From: Paguma larvata
Taxonomy: Eukaryota > Chordata > Mammalia > Carnivora > Viverridae
NCBI GenBank assembly: GCA_030068075.1
Contig: CM057826.1
Span: 99,003,804 to 99,067,803, forward strand
Length of the DNA: 64,000 nt
Direction of reading: 5' to 3'
The notes below the pieces were generated by a model. That model worked only from the letters and a program-made list of their open reading frames with translations. It was not told the origin of the DNA and did no database searches. Positions 56,820 to 64,000 of the stretch are shown here, one piece after another. The position numbers and the translations under genes were made by a program. Position 1 is the first letter of the stretch. The number at the start of each line of letters is the position of its first letter.

Positions 56820-57560
56820 AAATGTAGGTCATATTCCAGCGCAATGCCGGTCCCACTCTGTTAGCGGGAAGTGCACTTAAGGGCTTGTGCGATACGTGGG
56901 TTTTATTCCAAAGCCCCCACTTCATGACTGATTTCAATTCTTGTTAATCTTGCCATGGAATCAGTTAAATGATTGTGGGAGACTACTTTAAGATATCCAG
57001 TGATCAGCAGTGTGGCTTATTTTCTGTCAAGTGTGACTTTGTTGTTCTTATCCGATGCTTACCACACAGCTTCACACAAAACAGGTTTGCTTTACTGCCT
57101 CCCCTCCCCCCGAAGCTCTTGGAACAGATTTGTATTCCTGGCATCCTTCTCTTGTTTGATGAGTTTTAGGAGGCCCCGATTCTTGTTTTGTCCCCCGGAG
57201 TAAAGCAGAGATAACAACACGATTTTGCTGCACTATAGACAGTTATTTAAACTCTGATATGTGGCCGGTGCCTTGAAACTCAAGCAATGGAAATGACATC
57301 ATTATCAGCCGACTCTTTATGATGAAAAATGACCCACATTAGGAAACAATCTGAACCCAAGGAAACTTCGGTGATCAATCATCACAATTATAATGTGCCG
57401 GTCTTTTATGTAAATCCAACCCACAGTGAAGCTGGGTTTGGGTGGAGGAGTTGGGGGAGGAGAAATCCTGTGGAAAAGAACATTAGTACAATATAATTAA
57501 GCAAAAGGGAAAGCTTCAGATAATATATGTTTCTCAGGGGACCATTTCATGCCTTGGGGT
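56820..57560. promoter_or_regulatory. Candidate conserved noncoding element
   Basis: About 740 bp free of recognised repeats, with an unusual number of CpGs for this AT-rich desert (GCGCAATGCCGG, GCGATACG, GGCCGGTG, GCCGAC), TGATCAATCATCACAATTA (a HOX/PBX-like composite word at about 57372) and TGACATCATTATC. The texture suggests constrained enhancer sequence; conservation itself is not shown here. Confidence 0.4.
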
Positions 57561-58570
57561 CCCTGACAGATCTAGGCTGAGAGGGTTGCATCATCATCAT
57601 TAAAAGCATTTGTTAAATGCCCAGAGCTACACAGAAATGGGCTGGGCTTTGTGCTGTGTGAAGTTAGTTGAAATAGGCTAAGGTCCTCCCTCCAGGAACT
57701 GGAGCCCTGGATGGGCTACTTAGTTGATGGACAGGGGACAGGGGCTCCCCTTGCCTCAGAGAAGCCATTACAATTCCAAGAGGATAATGTTCCATTTGGT
57801 GGGGGTCAGGGGTGCCTGGATTTCATCATTCTATTTCAGTCCCTTCTGACTGGTCCTTTTCAGCACTGTATGGCCAGTCACAGGCTTACAGTGACCCTAG
57901 TATGAGGTAGAAAGGAAGAGGATTGTCACTGTCCGCCTGTAAGATAGCAGAGGGTAGACTGTTTGCAGAGGGCACAGGAGGTGGGCCTTTGGTGACACAT
58001 CTTGCCTTTATCAGTGGGCACATATAATCACTTCTTGCCAGCCTCACCTAGCCACTCGTAGTCTCTAGAGTGTGTGTTTTGTCTAGTTCCTTTTTCTCAA
58101 ATCTAGAAAAGGTAGGAGTATGTGTAAATGTGTGAGGAGATGCAAGGGAGGTGAAGAGGGACAGAGAGATAATTGATGTGGCTGTGCCGGTCTAGGAAAT
58201 TCCAGAGAACAGACTTATCAAGGTGTCTCTAAGTTGCCTGCGCCCTTGGATACGTGAAAATTTAATGAAGTGAATATTTAGCTTTGTCATCCTTCACCAA
58301 AGACTCCAGAGCCAATAGGCCCATAGGCCAGCCTGGTGGCCAGGTATCCCTGGGCTAGTGAGGCCTGCAAATAAGGTCTCCATATCTTGGCCTCTATCTG
58401 TACATACCTGGTCCCTGTCAATGCTATTTTTTCTGGTATCATCTCTTCCATATTTCTTGACTTTACTTGTAAAACCTGTCATATGTGCTCTTCTTATCCT
58501 AATGTCAATGTTAAATTATGAAGTCCTGGTCTACTTCCTCCTCTGTTCTTTACTACTTTCCTGTAGGATA
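57561..58570. other. Unassigned noncoding sequence
   Basis: No gene recognised. A 157-codon frame (58358-58831) gains its length by reading through the A-rich simple repeat as poly-Lys/Glu, so it is not credible. Confidence 0.3.
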
Positions 58571-58622
58571 CAAAAAAAAAAAAAAAAAAAGGAAAAGAAA
58601 AAAGAAAAGAAAAGAAAAAAAC
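58571..58622. repeat. (A)n-(GAAAA)n A-rich simple repeat
   Basis: About 19 A followed by GGAAAAGAAAAAAGAAAAG-type units. It resembles a retroposon tail, but no body is recognised on either side. Confidence 0.93.
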
Positions 58623-58929
58623 AAGTCTTACCACCTGCAGACCAACAATATCTGAGATTCTTTCCTGGGAATTTGTTCCTCGTAGGTAAAGTTTTGCCCT
58701 TCTGTGGAATAAAAATGCTCCTGGTAGGACAACACTTTAAATCCTTTGTGGGTTCGTGGATGGCGGACCCTTTTCTACAAGGCAGATTTCACAAGGGTCA
58801 AGGGAGGAGCAGCCCAGAGCAGGAGTGCTGACACTATATGGCAGGCAAGTTGGAGCCTTGGGAAGAGGGAAGGAGGGTGGGCTAGTGCCTGGAAAGGCAG
58901 AAGTCAAGTCTTAAAGGACACCACATTTA

Positions 58930-59035
58930 TTCAGACTCAGGTGCTGTTCTAAGCGGTTACACCAATTGTGCCATTTAACCCCACAGCAACCTCTCATGGA
59001 CAGAGCTGGGATCCAAGCCTTGGCAGCCCTACTTT
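58930..59035 (-). mobile_element. MIR SINE fragment, reverse
   Basis: CAGGTGCTGTTCTAAGCGGT, GCCATTTAACCCCACAGCAA and AGAGCTGGGATCCAAGCC fit reverse MIR with its middle deleted. Confidence 0.65.
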
Positions 59036-60485
59036 TAACCCTGCCCTTCACCATCATTCTGCACCAGAAAGAGGAGGAGTGCCTGTGGGGAAGAAGCCCA
59101 CTAAGGTTCCAGGGAAGGAGGTTCTGACTGCATTCATCCAGCCTGGTCTCCAACTCCAAGTCACCTTAGTTGTCTGTAGTTGTAGTGGAGATGTGTGTCA
59201 TGGTGACAGCAAGAGACCACACCCTGTCTGGAAAAACCCCATGGCTTGCTAGTAGAGGCTTCCCTCTGTGCTGGTGGGGTCATCTCCAGAGCAGCCATGG
59301 AAATCTTTCTGTTGACACAAGCCAAGAACCTTCCCTGGGTGGCCTTTGGACTTGTAGCCACTTCCTAATCTGACCCACCAAGGCAATAATTTTAATTTTA
59401 AACACTGCTAGCGATTGCCCAGCTGATTTGTCTACAGACATTAATGAAATCGAATCTTGGGATTCTGTGGACATCATTGGGCATGCTCCAGTTGGCCTCT
59501 CTTGTAGTCTAAAGACTGCTTACGCAGAGCTTCATCAGTTAGCTCAGGAAGGGAGTGGTGTTGAGTGTTTTCTCACCATGAAGAGCCTCTCTTTTTCTGG
59601 GGTAAAAATGAGGAAACAAGACCACTTTGGAACATACCCTTAAAAAAGATAGTCTCCTTATGCTCGTTACAGTGACAGGATCAAGGAGTTGGGCTCCTAG
59701 GGAAACTCTGTGTGGAGGCTCTGGCTCATCCTGAATGTCCACTTTCACCTCCATAGATTCAAATCTGGTTGGGAAAGGGCTCTGAGGGACACTTGGAAAT
59801 AATCGTATCACAGCTCTGATTTAAATCATGCTTTCTCTGTTGAATAATATACACATGGTTATCAGGAGTTATTAATTGCTGTCAATCTTCATTTTCCAGG
59901 TGGTGGGAAGGGGAAGGGGAACAAACATGACTGGTTCCATTTTGTCTGTATTTGTGAGCCCTGCTCTTTTGACCAGCTCAGGCCTTTCCTCCCCACTTAG
60001 CATGGAGGTGGCAAGACATGGGGACTCTCTGCAAGTATTGTGTTTGAAAAGGCAGAAATAATTTATTGTGGACAGTAAAACAGGACCTAAAGTAGCTCTG
60101 TAAAATCCTCATTCATTTGTACCTTCGGTGAGACTATTATTTTATGTCTGAGGTCTATGGGACATACTATCATTAAAATTATTATGATATGTATATTCAG
60201 TTAGCTCATAAAGTAAACCACCCCTCATCTCCAGTCCATTCCCTAAAACTCTTCAGTGAAGGGCCCTCCAGAAATTCTTGGGCCCAGTTTCTTTCCACGA
60301 AGTCCTTTTGCATCTGGCACATACTCATGACTAAATTTTAAAACCCAAGATTTTTCATACTTCATTTAACTTGTGCCCCTCTTCAGAGCCTATGCATTGG
60401 GCGTGTCTCTAATGCATGCCAGGTGGTGACTGTGCTAGGGGTTGTGGTGGGTAGAAAAAGCCAAGTGGTACTGCACAAGGGACAT
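59036..60485. other. Repeat-poor unassigned sequence
   Basis: No recognised repeat for about 1.4 kb. The segment 59380-59560 (TTTTAATTTTAAACACTGC, GACATTAATGAAATCGAATC) has an enhancer-like texture. Short overlapping frames of 61-94 codons lack domains. Confidence 0.3.
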
Positions 60486-60489
60486 TGGG

Positions 60490-60665
60490 ATCAGGAAACC
60501 TGGGATCAAGAAATAGTTCAAGCAGGTATTAGCTGGGTGACTTGATTTAAAACTCTGAGTATTAGCTTCTTATCTGTAAAGTGGATATAACAATACCATG
60601 TTGAAAGAGATAACAATACCCTCGTTTGGGAGGGCTCAAGGAAGATAAGGTAGGGGAAGTACATT
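60490..60665 (+). mobile_element. MIR SINE
   Basis: TTAGCTGGGTGACTTGATTT, AACTCTGAGTATTAGCTTCT, TATCTGTAAAGTGGATATAA and CAATACC follow MIR in sense. Diverged. Confidence 0.7.
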
Positions 60666-60713
60666 AGGAACTAGAAAATCTTACACGCAAAGGGTGGCTC
60701 CTGGACTTAAGTT

Positions 60714-60722
60714 GAATCAAAT

Positions 60723-60775
<53 letters not shown>

Positions 60776-60785
60776 GAATCAAATA
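60714..60785. mobile_element. Orphan (TTTA)n tail with target-site duplication
   Basis: GAATCAAATA is exact at 60714-60723 and 60776-60785. The 52 bp between is almost pure TTTA (about 12 units). The patterned tail matches that of the L1 insertion at 54.6 kb. It is best read as a minus-strand retroposon insertion truncated until only the tail remained, or as a microsatellite expansion within a tandem duplicate. Confidence 0.55.
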
Positions 60786-61205
60786 GTTCTCAAAAGAAGA
60801 CAGTCTAACTCTGGAGCTTTGTTGAATAGATATTCCTTATTGATTTTTCTCTTAGCAGGATTTAATCTATACTCTGTTGTCTTGGATCTAATTTTTCAAA
60901 AGGTAAGCAAGTTAAAAAGACCCGTGCTTTAAATTGTATTGGGTAGGGCCCCACACCTTGCTGTGCTGATGTAGACACTGGTCAGAGCCAGAGAGTCCCC
61001 TGTGTGGTCCAAGGAAGAGATGTGTGTCCTTGGAAGGAGGTTCCTGCCTGACTGCCATGGTGGGGACCCCCTGCTTTGCCCCCATCTACCACCTCTTCCA
61101 ACCCTTTGAGCTGCCTCATTGTTGGGCCAAGGTCTGCAGAGGCGGGGGCTGTGATTATGTCCATACTCAGAGTCTACAGGCCTTTCAGAAAGAGAGGTGG
61201 TATGA
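60786..61205. other. Unassigned noncoding sequence
   Basis: No gene or repeat recognised. Confidence 0.3.
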
Positions 61206-61209
61206 CATT

Positions 61210-61455
61210 TGGAGAATTATTATAATTTCTAACACTTACTGTTTACTGCACACTAGGTGTTGAACTAAGCACTTTCCTTGCATCAACCCAGTCAATCTTC
61301 CCAATGGCCCGGTGAAGCAGGAACCCTTACCATCCTCATTTTACAGATAAGGAAACTGAGCTTGGAGACTTTGGGTCAATTGTCCAAAGTCAACAATTGA
61401 TGTAGTGCAAATCAGGAATCCCATGTGGGTCTGTCTGACTCCGCAGGCTGCTCTT
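61210..61455 (-). mobile_element. MIR SINE, reverse, near full length
   Basis: TTACTGTTTACTGCACACTA, GGTGTTGAACTAAGCACTTT, CATCCTCATTTTACAGATAA, GGAAACTGAGCTTGGAGACT, TGTCCAAAGTCAACAATTGA and GGGTCTGTCTGACTCCGCAG. One of the best MIR copies in the window. Confidence 0.9.
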
Positions 61456-61916
61456 AGTGGCGTGCTGCTCCAGTGCCTGGCCAGCCTGCGACTGGACACA
61501 GTATCTGGAGCCTCAGATCACATAGCAAGATCACACCCAGCCCTGGGAAGTGTCCTCCTCTTGCTGAAGAGAGGAAAGGCAGAGGGCTGGGACTGCAAGG
61601 GACTTCCATGTGTGGCCCTGATGTCCCAAACCTGACATCAGTCCCATTCTGAAAATGCCACAGGTCAACTCTGCAGGTGTGTGGCTGTACATGGTGCAGG
61701 TGTGCTATGGGGCACCTTTGCTTTAAAGTCTGTTTTTTTTCAGCACTTAACTGGCCATTTAAACATTTCTTTTCCAGATAGCTACCTCTACATTTTTTTT
61801 TCTTTTGGCAGTTTAAAGGCGTGGGGTGAGTTATACAGAACATTAGAACTCTTCCTTTTGACTTCCCTGATTCTGACTTCTTACTTTTCCTAACTTAAAA
61901 GTTAATGCCTAAAAAA
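61456..61916. other. Unassigned noncoding sequence
   Basis: No repeat recognised. A 129-codon minus-strand frame (61454-61843) has no domain. Confidence 0.3.
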
Positions 61917-62032
61917 TGAAAGGAAGAAAAAAGAAAAGAAAGAAGGAGAGAAAGAAAGAAAGAGAGGCAGGCAGAAAGGATGAATGAATCAACGAATGAA
62001 CAAATGAAAAGAAAGGAAAGGAAAAAAGTTAG
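61917..62032. repeat. (GAAA)n-like purine-rich simple repeat
   Basis: Imperfect GAAA, GAAG and GAATGAAC units on the plus strand, without a recognisable retroposon body. Confidence 0.92.
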
Positions 62033-62129
62033 TTTATCAAGAAAGGTAAGGAACAGGAGAAAAGAACTGGGGAAAAGCTGAATATAAAGTAGTATGAAAC
62101 CAAAGACTTTTATGTCTTCTCCACCCACC

Positions 62130-63120
62130 CAATACCATCTCATAAATCTTTACATTATATTCCGCTAAATGTGTCAGAAATGCAACTGTGCTTGCAAATA
62201 ATTGCTGCCATTGAATGAATCTCCCCTGGCATATCCATTGGAGCTCAAAATAACCCCTGTAACCAAAGAGTAAATCAGTGACTGAATGCCCAGTGCCAAG
62301 CATAATCTCAAGCAACATTTAACTAGGTTCAATATTTATTTCCCAGCCTTGAGTCACTTTGAAATGATCTGGACTCAGTTCAGACAGGTCCGGCCCTAAT
62401 TTTATGGTGCTCTTGGAACCCTTCCAGCAGCACGAGGGTTCAGATGGTAGGGAGTTCCAGAAAAATGAGATCTCTCACAGATTTCACAATTTAAGGCACC
62501 CCCCTTCCAATATTTTGTAAGATGTGAGCCTTTTGACTGAAGATGTAACCTTTTGAGAGGACTTTGAGCACCTCTATGAAGAATGCCTCACTCACAGCCC
62601 GACTCACACCTCATCCCTACAGATGGGGCAGGCAGAGTTAACCTGGTTAACAGCTTGCATAAATAAAATCTCTGAATATCCACTTGTAGGGAAAGAGTAG
62701 CCCATAATTTATTTCCATTTTCCAAACAAGTGACATTTTCCACACAATTATGAAAGACAGATTTGGGAAGCTTCAAGACATGTTAAAACAGCAGCTAATG
62801 CTGCTCCAAGTTTAATGGATACAGGGACACATCAAATAAATAGCGGCCAATTCTCAAGCTTTTGTATCTCAAATGCTCAATCAATAGGAAACCAAGCAAT
62901 TTTAGTGTACATCAGAGATAAATCTCAAGATGGCAGGATTGACTTTTAGCTCCCTGTTAAAGGGTATTGAACTGACATTGAGTGACCTTACACTTAGCCA
63001 AAACATTTATTATAAAAGTCTGATGTGGTTAAGTGAAATGATTGATACTGGCCCATTTTGCTCTAAAATGCGGACTTTCACCTTTCTTAGTGGGGAAAAG
63101 AGTAAAGGAGCTCACCCATA
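62130..63120. promoter_or_regulatory. Candidate unique, possibly conserved sequence
   Basis: About 1 kb without a recognised repeat. Two AT-rich blocks, 62140-62330 (GCAAATAATTGCTGCCATTG, AAATCAGTGACTGAATGCC) and 62700-63000 (CAGCAGCTAATGCTGCTCC, TAGCGGCCAATTCTC), look like low-divergence regulatory DNA. Inference only. Confidence 0.3.
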
Positions 63121-63184
63121 AAATTAAACCTTTTCCTTTTCTTTATTTCTCTCTAATCTATAGATGATTAATGTCTTCTTCAGA

Positions 63185-63400
63185 ATAACTGTAAATTCTG
63201 GAGTCTGAGATACCTAGGTTTGTATTCCAGGAAAATCATTACCAGCTTTTGAGCCAATTTTTCACCTTCTCTAAGGAGCAGTTTCCTTATCTATAGAATT
63301 GGGATGATTGGAATGAGCTACTATATTTAAAGCAATTAGTAAAGTGTCCAGGCTCATACTCAAATTCTAGTTTTATTATTGTTAATAATATTCTTCTTAT
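63185..63400 (+). mobile_element. MIR SINE
   Basis: AAATTCTGGAGTCTGAGATA, CTAGGTTTGTATTCCAGG, TTCACCTTCTCTAAGGAGCA, GTTTCCTTATCTATAGAATT and GGGATGATTGGAATGAGC, then AAAGCAATTAGTAAAGTGTC. MIR in sense, nearly full length. Confidence 0.85.
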
Positions 63401-63479
63401 TATTATTTATTTTGATTCCCGACTTCATGATTCCTTAGACTATTATGCTATTAGAAGAGGTAATAATAACAACAGTAAT

Positions 63480-63715
63480 ATTTATAGATACATTTGTTGA
63501 TACTTGCTAGGTACCAGGCACTGTACTCAATACTTTAAATATATTGTCTCATTTACTTCTTCTAACAACTCTCTGAGGTCAGTGCTATTATCCCTGTTGT
63601 TAGAAATGGGGAAAACCAGGGTTCAGGGAAATGAGTGAAATTGCTTAAGATCATACAGTTAGTTGGTCGGTATCCAAACACACTGTGCTATCCAGCCTCC
63701 CTGTCCTAAATCATG
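63480..63715 (-). mobile_element. MIR SINE, reverse
   Basis: GCTAGGTACCAGGCACTGTA, CTCATTTACTTCTTCTAACA, ACTCTCTGAGGTCAGTGCTA, TTATCCCTGTTGTTAG, AAGATCATACAGTTAGTTGG. Near full length. Confidence 0.88.
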
Positions 63716-63764
63716 TGGATGATTGCTTTTTGTGCTGTTGCACCCTTGGTGGAACAGAAAATTT

Positions 63765-63885
63765 GCATAATCTAGGGGAAGTCACTTTCTCTCTCTGTAC
63801 CTTAGGTTTTCCAACTGTCAAATGAAAAACACTGGAATGGATTATATCAGACATTTTAGGATTCCGGGATTCTAATGGAATTAGT
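63765..63885 (+). mobile_element. MIR SINE fragment
   Basis: GGGGAAGTCACTTTCTCTCT, GTACCTTAGGTTTTCCAACT and GTCAAATGAAAAACACTGG are the MIR centre in sense. Confidence 0.65.
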
Positions 63886-64000
63886 TGTTGTCAAGGGAGG
63901 CACCTTAGAAAATGTATAAATAGATTTTATAAATGTTGGAAAAGGAAACTATGTACATGTATGGCAAGTTCTGCATGGTCACTTCTTCCAGTTAAGCTGG

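Noticed and set aside
58358..58831. 157-codon open frame with a Lys-rich middle
   Set aside because: It stays open only because it reads through an A-rich simple repeat, giving poly-Lys/Glu; no conserved domain.

Overview
This is a 64 kb piece of carnivoran nuclear DNA, almost certainly from a cat-family (felid/feliform) genome. The diagnosis rests on 16 copies of the tRNA-Lys-derived CAN SINE in its feline form (CCTGGGTGGCTCAG head, CT-rich middle, AAAATAAATAAA tail) and on carnivore L1 3' ends (CAACACCCAGTGCTCATCCC on the opposite strand). I find no intact protein-coding gene, no structural RNA gene and no CpG island. The long open frames are short, have no recognisable domains, or lie in repeats. 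The window reads as an intergenic or intronic gene desert.

Layout. 1-11.9 kb: unassigned old sequence with five CAN SINEs (all minus), two MIRs and one MaLR-type solo LTR. 11.9-25.2 kb: a nested block. An old plus-strand L1 starts here, is interrupted by several SINEs, then by an ancient element bounded by two diverged direct repeats (about 15.0 and 22.7 kb), which itself holds a nearly full-length dead minus-strand felid L1 (17.15 to about 22.5 kb). The old L1 resumes at about 23.1 kb and ends at 25.2 kb. 25.2-40.3 kb: mostly unassigned DNA with MIR, L2, MER20, two more SINE clusters and a second old L1 piece. 40.8-42.4 kb: repeat-free, AT-rich DNA with scattered CpGs and homeodomain-type cores, the best candidate for a conserved enhancer. 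43-56.5 kb: old MIR/L2/hAT fragments, two short felid L1 insertions with complete target-site duplications (one looks like a 3' transduction, one has a 5' inversion), and a minus-strand fossil of a piggyBac-like transposase at about 50.3-51.6 kb. 56.8-64 kb: SINE-free, MIR-bearing DNA with further enhancer-like unique stretches.

The most informative content is the record of retrotransposition: several insertions can be read with exact duplications, including two tiny retro-inserts (26.6 and 32.2 kb), an orphan TTTA tail with its own duplication (60.7 kb), and two SINEs placed successively into the same target (12.4-12.9 kb). Repeat families were named by eye from remembered consensus features; boundaries of old elements are approximate, and subfamily names need a repeat-library search.
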